Assembly: GCA_010027395.1 (NCBI GenBank)
Contig: RGVD01000092.1
Coordinates: 1-10,076 of the forward strand
Reading direction: 5' to 3'
From: Bacteroidota bacterium
Lineage (GTDB): Bacteria > Bacteroidota > Bacteroidia > UKL13-3
Length of the DNA: 10,076 nucleotides
Positions within the stretch are counted from its first letter, which is position 1. The number at the start of each line of letters is the position of its first letter. Shown here piece by piece: positions 1 to 6,784 of the stretch. The notes beneath the pieces are model-generated. The model was given only the letters and a program-made list of their open reading frames with translations, had not been told where the DNA came from and did no database searches. The translations under genes were made by a program, and so were the position numbers.

Positions 1-1499
1 GCCTTAAGTTGTAGTTTAATGAAGTTTTTGGATCTGTTAATCTCTAAGACTTTTGGCGAACTACTGTTTTGTTGCTTACAAAAGTCGATAAACATATTGA
101 ACGCAGCATCACTTATTTCGTATGACTTATTATAAGCCTCCAAATCGCTAATAGCAGCAATTGAGTTCCGGTTTTTGTCTAAATAATCGTAAGCAAATTT
201 GCTTAACAATCCATTAGCAAAAACATCTGTTAAAAAACGGGTATTGTAGCTTGTATCAATTGGCACAAAAACATCTGGATATATGCCGCCTCCACCGTAT
301 ACAATCCGGTTTTTAATTTTGGTACGATACTCTGTTGAATCATAGATCTTTTGTTTGCTTGCATCTTCTAATTCACCATTTTCAATACGGGCATATATAT
401 CGTTTTCATATTCATCATACCCGTTTATTTTATAATCTTTCTGAATACAACGACCAGAGGGCGTATAATATCTTGAAACCGTTAAACGCAAAGCAGACCC
501 ATCACTCAAATCAAATGGCTCTTGAACCAATCCCTTGCCAAAGCTTCTTCTACCAACTACCAAGCCTCTATCCCAATCTTGAACTGAACCACTTAATATC
601 TCACTTGCGGAGGCTGAACCTTCATCAATTAGCACCACTAATTTTCCAGTCTCAAAAGCACCAATATGTTCAGTAAAAAATTCTTGTTTGGGCTTGGTTC
701 TGCCTTGTGTATAAACAATAAGTTTTTTACCCTCTAAAATTTCATCTGCCAATTCGGTAGCTGCATTCAAATAGCCTCCTGGATTACCTCTTAAATCAAG
801 AATTAAATTCTTAATATATTGGGTTTCCAACTCAGCAAAAGCTTTTAAAAACTCATCGTGGGTGGTTGCAGCAAATCTACTGATTTTAATATATCCTGTC
901 TCCGAATCAATCATAAACGAAGCGTCAACACTATAAATTGGAATAGTGTTTCGGGTAATTTTAAAATCTAATTTTTGCTTTTCATATGGCCTATAAATAG
1001 TAACATTCACATCGGTTCCTCGTTTACCTCTTAATAGTTTTATTACATGGTCATTTGTGATTTTTACGCCTGCAACAGGCATTGTATCAACACGTATAAT
1101 TCTATCCCCTGCTTTAATACCCAACTCTTGCGAAGGTCCCCCACTAATTGCTGAAACCACCATAATGGTATCATTTACGATATTAAACTCAACGCCTATT
1201 CCATCAAAATTTCCCTCAAGTGGCTCATTTGCTTTTTGTAGTTCTTCAGCTGGAATATAGGTTGAATGGGGATCTAAATTGCTCAGCATTTCGTTAAGTG
1301 TTTTGTTCTCCAAATCTTGAATGTTAACAGAATCAACATAAGCCTCTTTAATTATAGATAACATTTCACCAAACTTGCTACTAGCACCAATGCTTATCTT
1401 AGCTCCAGCAGAAGGTCTTAACCACATACCAATTAAAATTCCAGCAGCTATTAGCATCCCATAAATAAAAGGCTGCCATTTGTTGTTATTATTTGTCAT
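1..1499 (-). CDS. S41 family C-terminal processing peptidase with PDZ domain (partial, C-terminus cut by window edge)
   Basis: An uninterrupted frame of 499 residues runs from an ATG at 1499 off the left edge. Residues about 10-27 form an N-terminal membrane anchor, so the protein should act in the periplasm. A PDZ domain follows at about 85-170 (GIGVEF, then KAGDRIIRVD). The tail-specific protease core contains LILDLRGNPGG (232-242), the catalytic SASASE motif with Ser297, and Lys322 in FGKGLVQ. The Ser-to-Lys spacing of 25 equals that of E. coli Prc (Ser452/Lys477), so both catalytic residues look intact. YGGGGIYPDV near residue 415 is also typical. The family is a Ser/Lys protease that cleaves envelope proteins near their C-termini. 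Bacteroidota members usually have some 530-560 residues, so only the tail should be missing. The gene is divergent from murQ across 72 bases, and a good -7 box lies 21 bases upstream of the ATG. The specific substrate cannot be told. Confidence 0.95.
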   Translation of the reverse strand, partial: MTNNNNKWQPFIYGMLIAAGILIGMWLRPSAGAKISIGASSKFGEMLSIIKEAYVDSVNIQDLENKTLNEMLSNLDPHSTYIPAEELQKANEPLEGNFDGIGVEFNIVNDTIMVVSAISGGPSQELGIKAGDRIIRVDTMPVAGVKITNDHVIKLLRGKRGTDVNVTIYRPYEKQKLDFKITRNTIPIYSVDASFMIDSETGYIKISRFAATTHDEFLKAFAELETQYIKNLILDLRGNPGGYLNAATELADEILEGKKLIVYTQGRTKPKQEFFTEHIGAFETGKLVVLIDEGSASASEILSGSVQDWDRGLVVGRRSFGKGLVQEPFDLSDGSALRLTVSRYYTPSGRCIQKDYKINGYDEYENDIYARIENGELEDASKQKIYDSTEYRTKIKNRIVYGGGGIYPDVFVPIDTSYNTRFLTDVFANGLLSKFAYDYLDKNRNSIAAISDLEAYNKSYEISDAAFNMFIDFCKQQNSSSPKVLEINRSKNFIKLQLK

Positions 1500-1520
1500 A
1501 TTTGAAGCAAAAGATAGGGA

Positions 1521-1553
1521 CAAATATAAGCACTAATATTTCGACCTATGCAA
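1521..1553 (-). promoter_or_regulatory. Bacteroidota-type promoter for the S41 peptidase
   Basis: Read on the minus strand, TATATTTG (1528-1521) matches the Bacteroidota -7 consensus TAnnTTTG. A TTG lies at 1553-1551, 22 bases upstream, within the 17-23 base range accepted for the -33 element in flavobacteria. Transcription would begin near 1515, leaving a leader of about 15 bases before the ATG at 1499. This is a motif match only; no transcript data are available. I found no equally good box on the plus strand for murQ in the same 72-base gap. Confidence 0.55.
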
Positions 1554-1571
1554 TGATTTAAATATTGTCTC

Positions 1572-2393
1572 ATGTCAAAAAAATCAGGCCCCACTAAAAC
1601 AACCGAATCAAGTTCAAAATATGCTCATTTAGAGAAGAAGAGCACAAAAGACTTATTGTCTAACATCAATAAAGAAGACAAAACCGTCCCATTAGCTATT
1701 GAAAAAATATTACCCAAAATTAAAAAACTCGTAGATGCTGCTTACGAAAACATGAGCCAAGGTGGTAGGTTGTTTTACATCGGTGCGGGTACAAGTGGCA
1801 GACTAGGTATTGTGGATGCAAGTGAATGCCCGCCCACATTTGGCGTTGAGCAGGGTCGTGTGGTTGGTATAATTGCAGGGGGAGATTCGGCCATTAGAAA
1901 TGCGGTTGAATTTGCAGAGGATGATGAAAAACAGGCATGGAAAGACTTGTCCATCTATAAAATTAATAAAAAAGATTTTTTGATTGGTATAGCCGCAAGC
2001 GGATCAACACCCTATGTTTTTGCAGGCCTAAAAAAGGCACAAGAAAAAGGAATAAAAACTGGGTGCATTGTTTGCAATAAGGGCTCAGAAGTGGCCAAAT
2101 TTGCAGATTATCCTATTGAAGTGGTGGTTGGTGCAGAGTTTGTTACTGGTAGTACACGCATGAAATCTGGGACTGCTCAAAAACTAGTATTAAACATGAT
2201 TAGCACATCCTTAATGATTAAACTAGGTCATGTAAAAGGAAATAAAATGGTTGATATGCAATTAACTAACAACAAGCTAATCAAGCGAGGTACAAAAATG
2301 ATTGCTGAAGAATTAGGAGTAGATGAAAGTACCGCAAAAGAATTGTTGAAAAAGCACGGAAACGTAAGAAATGCAATAAAATCGAACAAATAA
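1572..2393 (+). CDS. murQ: N-acetylmuramic acid 6-phosphate etherase MurQ
   Basis: This 273-residue protein carries the full MurQ signature. It opens with TESSSKYAHLEKKST, followed by the SIS phosphosugar-binding segment YIGAGTSGRLG (69-79) and DASECPPTFG with Glu85. NAVEFAEDD places Glu116 31 residues later, the same spacing as the two active-site glutamates of E. coli MurQ (Glu83/Glu114). The segments AASGSTPYV and VTGSTRMKSGTAQK are also present. The enzyme cleaves the lactyl ether of MurNAc-6-phosphate to GlcNAc-6-phosphate and D-lactate in the cytoplasm, feeding recycled cell-wall sugar into amino-sugar metabolism. The length is normal for Bacteroidota (E. coli MurQ has 298 residues). 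The ATG at 1572 is the only sensible start because it lies 11 residues before the conserved TESS. No MurNAc kinase (AnmK or MurK type) or transporter is adjacent. The stop abuts the start of the next gene. Confidence 0.97.
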   Translation: MSKKSGPTKTTESSSKYAHLEKKSTKDLLSNINKEDKTVPLAIEKILPKIKKLVDAAYENMSQGGRLFYIGAGTSGRLGIVDASECPPTFGVEQGRVVGIIAGGDSAIRNAVEFAEDDEKQAWKDLSIYKINKKDFLIGIAASGSTPYVFAGLKKAQEKGIKTGCIVCNKGSEVAKFADYPIEVVVGAEFVTGSTRMKSGTAQKLVLNMISTSLMIKLGHVKGNKMVDMQLTNNKLIKRGTKMIAEELGVDESTAKELLKKHGNVRNAIKSNK

Positions 2394-2849
2394 ATGGGCG
2401 AATGGTTGGTTAAAATATGTTGGGTTGTGGTGCTAAGTGCCATCAAATTCCTAGGAGGATTTCTATTGGCTTTAGGCTACGGCTTTAATCCGCTTTTTAC
2501 ATTTGTCTGTACCGTTGGAGGTGGTATGCTTGGTGTTATATTCTACCTTTATCTATGGCAGTTTATCCTAAACTTAAAAAATAAATTTTTTCCGAGTAAA
2601 CCCAAGCCATTCAAGTTCAAAAAATCATCACGCTTAATGGTTAAAATTATACGCAAATATGAGGTATATGGAATAGCCTTATTATCGCCAATTATATCCA
2701 TTCCTTTGGGAACCATTTTGGCTGCTGCTATTGAAGAAAACAAGTGGAGGATTAAGATTATTATGCTAGGTTCATTTTCCTTATGGGTGTCAGTTCTTAT
2801 TGGCCTTCAAATCCTTTTTGGTATTGATTTGAATTCATTGTTCAAATAA
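2394..2849 (+). CDS. Small four-helix integral membrane protein, function unknown
   Basis: The 151-residue protein begins immediately after the murQ stop (TAAATG, no spacer), so the two are very probably co-transcribed and translationally linked. Hydrophobic segments lie at about 5-28, 32-57, 90-112 and 122-145. Helices 2 and 3 are separated by a strongly basic loop (FFPSKPKPFKFKK, 65-77), which by the positive-inside rule should face the cytoplasm. The second half begins KYEVYGIALLSPIISIPLGT, with conserved-looking prolines and glycines in the third helix. This faintly recalls the central segment of DedA/SNARE-associated or small multidrug export (PF06695-like) proteins, but I cannot assign it to either. 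There is no signal peptidase site. A role beside MurQ, for example in handling cell-wall breakdown products, is inference from position only. Confidence 0.8.
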   Translation: MGEWLVKICWVVVLSAIKFLGGFLLALGYGFNPLFTFVCTVGGGMLGVIFYLYLWQFILNLKNKFFPSKPKPFKFKKSSRLMVKIIRKYEVYGIALLSPIISIPLGTILAAAIEENKWRIKIIMLGSFSLWVSVLIGLQILFGIDLNSLFK

Positions 2850-2850
2850 A

Positions 2851-3450
2851 CTAAATATAGCCTTTTGCTTTATAAACTACCATACCAATTAATTCTTTCA
2901 TCAAATAAGTCCAATTCTGTAGGGCACCATAACTAGGCACAATTGTATTAAAAATGGTATAATTCTCAATCAGAGCCCTAAAGTTTGTTGAATAGGCTGT
3001 TACATTAAAACCTTGTTTTTTGAAGCAGGCCATCGACCTACGCATATGAAAGGCAGAAGTAACCAATAAATATTTCTTTTTTTGCCAAGCAGTATCTAAT
3101 TTTTCTAAAATTTTCTTCGTAAACATGGCATTTTCATAAGTATTAATAGACCTAGACTCAGTAATTATTGCTGAGTCGGGAATTCCTATTTCTAATAAAA
3201 ACTCTTTAGCTAGAATGGCCTCAGCGGTATGCAGATTAAAAATGCTATCCGTTCCAGCTGTATATATGATTTTATCAGAAATACCTTTTTTATACAATGA
3301 TATAGCCTGTATCATTCTGTCGTTTCCATCTGCGAAAACTGTTCTTTGGATTTGGTTATTAACTGAAATGGTTGAAACAAATCCACCTAATATTATTATC
3401 CCGTCATAATGCTCACCTGGTTTAATTTCAGTAGCATCTATCTCCCACAT
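2851..3450 (-). CDS. YdcF/ElyC-like DUF218 protein, main domain (separated from its N-terminus by a frameshift)
   Basis: The 199-residue open frame carries the whole DUF218 fold: DGIIILGG (16-23), TAGTD (64-68), TESRSINTYENA (97-108) and VTSAFHMRRSMACFKKQG (130-147). DUF218 proteins such as ElyC, SanA and YdcF are membrane-anchored envelope proteins. ElyC affects peptidoglycan assembly through the undecaprenyl-phosphate carrier, while YdcF binds S-adenosylmethionine, so the activity here is not predictable. The ATG at 3450 is not a natural start: it lies in the middle of the conserved linker SNPFIGLNLFKMWEID, which is readable upstream in the same frame. The missing membrane anchor is encoded just upstream in another frame (3438-3617). 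Joined, the product would have 255 residues, about the expected length. Its stop lies 1 base from the stop of the convergent gene ending at 2849. Confidence 0.85.
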   Translation of the reverse strand: MWEIDATEIKPGEHYDGIIILGGFVSTISVNNQIQRTVFADGNDRMIQAISLYKKGISDKIIYTAGTDSIFNLHTAEAILAKEFLLEIGIPDSAIITESRSINTYENAMFTKKILEKLDTAWQKKKYLLVTSAFHMRRSMACFKKQGFNVTAYSTNFRALIENYTIFNTIVPSYGALQNWTYLMKELIGMVVYKAKGYI

Positions 3451-3617
3451 TTTAAAAAGATTAAGACCAATAAACGGGTTTGAAAAAAAAGAAACAACCC
3501 AATACCTGCATATAACAAAAACTTTTTCTTTAGAAAAAAATAAAACAAAAAAAACAAAGCTACCAAACTAGCAGGGGCCACTATCGCATAAATAATCTTA
3601 GATAGGATAAAGAACAT
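3438..3617 (-). CDS. N-terminal membrane-anchor part of the DUF218 gene (frameshifted, 59 codons in its own frame)
   Basis: An ATG at 3617 opens a frame of 59 residues. It starts MFFILSKIIYAIVAPASLVA and continues through a second hydrophobic stretch, KKKFLLYAGIGLFLFF (30-45). These are the two N-terminal helices expected before the DUF218 domain. After Phe45 the frame becomes nonsense and stops at 3440-3438. Reading one base back at the T8 run (3490-3483 on the minus strand) instead gives SNPFIGLNLFK leading straight into MWEIDATEI of the main domain. The ATG is 3 bases from the stop of the upstream membrane protein gene, as expected for the true start in this compact operon. Either one T is missing from the sequence, the gene is disrupted, or expression relies on slippage. 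Confidence 0.8.
   Translation of the reverse strand: MFFILSKIIYAIVAPASLVALFFLFYFFLKKKFLLYAGIGLFLFFQTRLLVLIFLKCGR
3483..3490 (-). other. Homopolymer frameshift site, U UUU UUU slippery heptamer
   Basis: On the minus strand the zero-frame codons here are CTT TTT TTT CAA, so the heptamer T TTT TTT (3489-3483) is in the X XXY YYZ phase of classic -1 slippery sites. A -1 slip after the second TTT gives TCA AAC CCG and enters the DUF218 frame exactly. Eight T are present; six or nine would keep the frame. Runs this long are also common sites of polymerase slippage and sequencing error. The phase is seen directly; a biological role is unproven. Confidence 0.6.
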
Positions 3618-3620
3618 AGG

Positions 3621-4604
3621 CTAATGGATGAGTTGAAAATAGAAACAAGAGGCGACAAAAAACAAATAAAATATCTCTTTTAGGTAGAATCTTTTACTGC
3701 TCAAAAAGAAATAGGCAACCAACATGCTTGTTGGGGTGCTTAAATAAATAAGATTGAAAATAAAATTTTTATCCTCAAGTGGAACAATTAATAATGAAAA
3801 TAGCAACAATAAACCTAAGGTTAATAAAACCCTTCGTGATTTTACATTGTTCTTGTAAAAATTTGATTGAATATTAAATCCAGTATACAAAAGTAGGCTC
3901 AACATCACAAACCAAGGAATGGCGGTGATGGGATCAATGGCTATTTTAATAAAGTATGTTTTGGTAAAACTAAGCTCGACAAATGCCATAAAATCATTTA
4001 AGTGATTGCTTAAATAAAATAATGCCGTTGTAAAATAAATGGGTACAATAATGCCAATTATAGCAACTAATAGATACTTAATATTAAAAGAAGTCATAGC
4101 TACCACGGATATTAAAATAAATGGCAAATAGTTGATTACATCATAATTGAATAATATAGCCAAACCTAAATACATTCCCGAGTCCAACACAAGATAAAGA
4201 GGTTTGTTAGATTCATATAAATAAAATAAACGCTGAATAATCAAAAGCAAAAAAGTATTCGCTATCATTTGTGGAGAAAGGACCATTTGCTCAGGGTATA
4301 TGCTATTAAGTGTAACATACATTAAAGCTGGTAACATTGAATCTTTATGCAACACATTGTGCTGTGTGGTTATATAATTAATTTGCAAAGACTGAAGGTA
4401 AATGACCAATGTAGCAAAAGCAAAATCTAAGTTTGAGGCTGGCCCCAATAATTTCCAGTAATTGAAAAAAAACTGAGCAAGGGGTGCATTAATACTAAGT
4501 TCAATTGGTTGAAAGCTAAAATAAGGAAAAATACGTATCCCAATAGTAACGAGAAAAAGCGCTACGATTGAAAAAATATTATTTGAACGAAAAATGTTTA
4601 ACAA
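3621..4604 (-). CDS. Polytopic inner-membrane protein, DUF6427-like
   Basis: The 327-residue protein is almost entirely hydrophobic, with roughly eight to nine membrane-spanning segments and short polar loops. The opening MLNIFRSNNIFSIVALFLV and the internal SPQMIANTFLLLIIQRLFYLYE (a cytoplasmic-side turn) resemble the Bacteroidota-restricted DUF6427 family, whose function is not known. I am fairly, not fully, sure of the assignment. The start is a TTG at 4604; no ATG occurs nearby, and the residues after it fit the family N-terminus, which usually has the F.SNNP-type motif within ten residues. The gene is 9 bases downstream of the secreted protein gene and 3 bases upstream of the DUF218 gene start. 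All three should therefore be one transcript and may act together at the envelope. Confidence 0.8.
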   Translation of the reverse strand: MLNIFRSNNIFSIVALFLVTIGIRIFPYFSFQPIELSINAPLAQFFFNYWKLLGPASNLDFAFATLVIYLQSLQINYITTQHNVLHKDSMLPALMYVTLNSIYPEQMVLSPQMIANTFLLLIIQRLFYLYESNKPLYLVLDSGMYLGLAILFNYDVINYLPFILISVVAMTSFNIKYLLVAIIGIIVPIYFTTALFYLSNHLNDFMAFVELSFTKTYFIKIAIDPITAIPWFVMLSLLLYTGFNIQSNFYKNNVKSRRVLLTLGLLLLFSLLIVPLEDKNFIFNLIYLSTPTSMLVAYFFLSSKRFYLKEIFYLFFVASCFYFQLIH

Positions 4605-4613
4605 GTTGTGATA

Positions 4614-6080
4614 TTAAAAAGTAATTCGCATCAAAGTAAATCTCTTATCTCGTAAACTGCAAGCCAAGACACTATTTGAACTCACTTGCTTGGTTTCAGA
4701 AGGGATAATAAGCGCACTGGTATTGATTGCTTTTACCAATATTTTGTTTTCTATAAGTCCCTTATTATTAGCATAACTTAACATCATATCTCCTTCCGTA
4801 CTTACATCATTATTATAAACAACATAAAGGTTTTCAGCTGTAATTATTGGCACAATGGATGAATAATACCCCCCATCACTTATTGAGCTTTGAGACTTGG
4901 AAATGGTATTGTTAAATTGAAGGCTGCCATCTGCATTGAAGGACATCATTTGCACATCATCATAATTATATACTGTGCGGCTATTTGTCTGCGGAAATCC
5001 ATTTACATAATATGTATATGTTTGTCTTGATAGATAATATTTTTCAGCTAGGAGCAAACAGCCTCCATCACTTCTGGCCACCATTTTACGGATATATAGG
5101 TCGCTCAAGTCGTCAGTACCTTTGGTGTTGTATCGCTTACTGATAAAATCAAGAGGAAATGTTTCAAATCTTTTGGTAATTAGTTCGTTACTTGCCAAAT
5201 CAAGAACGTAATAAAAATATCCTGCAACTTTCTTGCTGTTGTCTTTTGAATAAAATCCTGCTACAGAAATTTTCTTGCTGTAATTATTCAGACACATACC
5301 AATTTCCTCGATAAAAACATCTGATTGTCCTACCTCATATTCAAGCATTTTGTCCATACCCAATGAGTAGCTATACAAAAAAAATGAGCGTGAATCGGAT
5401 CCTTTTTTCTTCACACCCGATTTGGGATAGTCGATGAGTAAATAACATTCTCCTTCATTTCCCATATCATAAGAGGTAATAAAAATATCATCAATAGAAT
5501 AGGGTAAATCATATTGCTTACCATATTGTTGCTGCATATTTCCATCAAAACAAAAGAGGTTTAGATTACTATTATTTTTTTCCTTTCTATTAGATAAAAA
5601 CATAACACCAATAAATTTTTTTTCACTTGAATGTTTGATGTAGAAATGGGTTTTATTGTCTATTTCTTCACTGTTCATAGATATCAATACCTGAGCATTT
5701 CCAATAGGCTTCAGATTTTCATCCAATTTTTGTAAAAGCAAATCTATCTTGTTGCTAACATTGTTTTTAGCACTCACAAACACATAAATGGTATTGTCAA
5801 ACAACAACACCCTTTCTAATATTCCATTGATATTAATGGGCATAGGAATGCTAAGTTCCTGCGCTAAATTGCTTTTGTATTTTTCAATAATAACATCTCT
5901 GCTAAATGAATTGTCCTTACAGCGAAGTAGATAAATACCAGAGGCGCTTTCTCCTACAATTTGAGAATACCCAGTTTTTGACTTTATTTTCTGTGGATTG
6001 CTCCATTCAACCGACTGAGCAAAGTTTATTGAGAAATGCAGACAGAATATTATATATATTGAAATACGTTTTAGTATCAT
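4614..6080 (-). CDS. Secreted protein of unknown function (488 residues, signal peptide, possibly repeat/beta-propeller-like)
   Basis: The protein begins MILKRISIYIIFCLHFSINFAQS, a typical Bacteroidota signal peptide with probable cleavage after Ala21, so it is exported. No lipobox is present, and the C-terminus (RDKRFTLMRITF) lacks the longer sorting domain of type IX secretion cargo. The mature part is rich in short beta-strand-like segments of the type GIYLLRCKDN, YLLIDYPKSG and GGCLLLAEKYYL. These alternate with polar loops and recur about every 50-60 residues, which suggests a beta-propeller or similar sheet repeat; this is inference from pattern only. A tyrosine-rich stretch (TYTYYVNGFPQTNSRTVYNYDD) lies in the second half. 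I do not recognise a named family. The gene follows the toxin gene by 29 bases with no clear promoter box in that gap, and leads directly into the DUF6427-like and DUF218 genes. Confidence 0.85.
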   Translation of the reverse strand: MILKRISIYIIFCLHFSINFAQSVEWSNPQKIKSKTGYSQIVGESASGIYLLRCKDNSFSRDVIIEKYKSNLAQELSIPMPININGILERVLLFDNTIYVFVSAKNNVSNKIDLLLQKLDENLKPIGNAQVLISMNSEEIDNKTHFYIKHSSEKKFIGVMFLSNRKEKNNSNLNLFCFDGNMQQQYGKQYDLPYSIDDIFITSYDMGNEGECYLLIDYPKSGVKKKGSDSRSFFLYSYSLGMDKMLEYEVGQSDVFIEEIGMCLNNYSKKISVAGFYSKDNSKKVAGYFYYVLDLASNELITKRFETFPLDFISKRYNTKGTDDLSDLYIRKMVARSDGGCLLLAEKYYLSRQTYTYYVNGFPQTNSRTVYNYDDVQMMSFNADGSLQFNNTISKSQSSISDGGYYSSIVPIITAENLYVVYNNDVSTEGDMMLSYANNKGLIENKILVKAINTSALIIPSETKQVSSNSVLACSLRDKRFTLMRITF

Positions 6081-6109
6081 AAAACCAATTAATTAACCTT
6101 ATAAGTAAT

Positions 6110-6463
6110 CTACTCGTGAATTATTAGTTCATCATTGTTTAATTCTAAATAATTATTAGTTCCGAATGACTCAACGATGGTTCTAATATGAAAACGAAAT
6201 AAATCCAACAGCTGCCTGTTTTTTATGTTTCCTGTGGTCACTAATAATAGTTTTGGTGGCGATTTTTTAATTAAATATGAATCTAAAAAATCATCATCCT
6301 TTGTAATAACAATTCTCGATTCTGATTCCGCTATTACCCTTATTTCGTTGTCTGTGGTTCTTTCTTTTAAATCTAAATCATCAGTATGAATGGCATCGCA
6401 TCCTTTTTGATTTAAAAGTTCTACCAATAAGAAAGGTAATTGGGCATCAACAATAAACTTCAT
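6110..6463 (-). CDS. DUF5615 PIN-like toxin of a DUF433/DUF5615 toxin-antitoxin pair
   Basis: The 117-residue protein starts MKFIVDAQLP, the DUF5615 opening in which Asp6 corresponds to the first acidic residue of PIN-like nucleases. GCDAIHTDDL (21-30), TTDNEI (36-41, Asp38) and VITKDDDFLD (52-61, Asp56-58) supply the other conserved acidic positions, so the putative metal-binding site looks intact. PPKLLLVTTGNIKNRQL in the C-terminal half is also usual for the family. The family is predicted to be a VapC-like RNase, but an RNA target cannot be inferred. The start overlaps the stop of the DUF433 gene by 4 bases (ATGA), the standard coupling for such pairs. No frameshift or missing residue suggests decay. 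Thus it is probably an active toxin held by the upstream partner. Confidence 0.9.
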   Translation of the reverse strand: MKFIVDAQLPFLLVELLNQKGCDAIHTDDLDLKERTTDNEIRVIAESESRIVITKDDDFLDSYLIKKSPPKLLLVTTGNIKNRQLLDLFRFHIRTIVESFGTNNYLELNNDELIIHE

Positions 6464-6693
6464 GCAAGTACCTTATAAGAACTTTTGATTTTGGTTAAAC
6501 GCGATGCGTAGGCCAAACAAGCCTTAATATCACTCTCCTCAATTGCAGGATAATCAGTTATGATCTCTTTATTTGTCATTCCCGCAGAAAGTAAATCCAA
6601 AATCATCTCTACAGGATAGCGCATGTTTCTAATGGTTGGTTTACCATGACATATCTCTTGATTAATTGTTATCCTATCTAATATGTTCTCCAT
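6460..6693 (-). CDS. DUF433 antitoxin
   Basis: The 77-residue protein shows the full DUF433 pattern: a short N-terminus (MENILDRITI), then ICHGKPTIRNMRYPVEMILD (14-33), where GKP.IR..R.PV is the signature, then LLSAGMTNKEIITDYPAIEESDIKACLAYA (34-63 in part), a small winged-helix-like fold. A basic tail, SRLTKIKSSYK, follows. DUF433 proteins are paired with DUF5615 toxins, neutralise them, and are expected to bind their own promoter. The gene is first in the pair, which is usual for antitoxins. A -7 box ends 7 bases before the ATG and overlaps an imperfect inverted repeat, so autoregulation is likely. The start is not in doubt because no upstream in-frame start lies downstream of the promoter. 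Confidence 0.92.
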   Translation of the reverse strand: MENILDRITINQEICHGKPTIRNMRYPVEMILDLLSAGMTNKEIITDYPAIEESDIKACLAYASRLTKIKSSYKVLA

Positions 6694-6698
6694 TCTTC

Positions 6699-6719
6699 AA
6701 CAAATATAAATATTTTGTT
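6699..6719. promoter_or_regulatory. Imperfect inverted repeat over the toxin-antitoxin promoter, candidate operator
   Basis: On the plus strand AACAAATAT (6699-6707) faces ATATTTTGTT (6710-6719) across a 2-base centre. The arms pair over nine bases with one extra T in the right arm. The left arm contains the -7 box, so a bound DUF433 antitoxin or complex would block polymerase. The repeat is AT-rich and could partly arise by chance in this sequence background. Confidence 0.4.
6701..6708 (-). promoter_or_regulatory. -7 promoter box of the toxin-antitoxin operon
   Basis: TATATTTG (minus strand 6708-6701) matches the Bacteroidota TAnnTTTG box exactly. Only seven bases (TTGAAGA) separate it from the ATG at 6693, so the transcript should start within a few bases of the start codon. 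I found no TTG at the usual -33 distance, which suggests a weak or repressor-controlled promoter. Confidence 0.55.
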
Positions 6720-6784
6720 CGGTTTATATATTGAGAATTAAAATGCAGCTTTTTGTGGTCTAAATTTTGGCACTTTTGAACAAA

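Noticed and set aside
335..1260. Plus-strand open frames at 335-676 and 1057-1260
   Set aside because: They lie antisense to the S41 peptidase, whose minus-strand frame is continuous and carries catalytic motifs; their translations show no family features.
2228..2743. Minus-strand open frames at 2228-2446 and 2549-2743
   Set aside because: They are antisense shadows of murQ and of the 151-residue membrane protein, with low-complexity translations.
3215..3409. Plus-strand open frame
   Set aside because: It is antisense to the DUF218 domain, which has strong motifs on the other strand.
3534..3554. Second possible frameshift at the A7 and A8 runs upstream of the DUF218 junction
   Set aside because: The frame from ATG 3617 reads sensibly through both runs as membrane helix and KKK turn, so only the run at 3483-3490 breaks the frame.
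4614..6080. Type IX secretion cargo or gliding motility protein
   Set aside because: No C-terminal sorting domain pattern (for example a KVYPNP-like segment) is present, and no gliding family motif was recognised.
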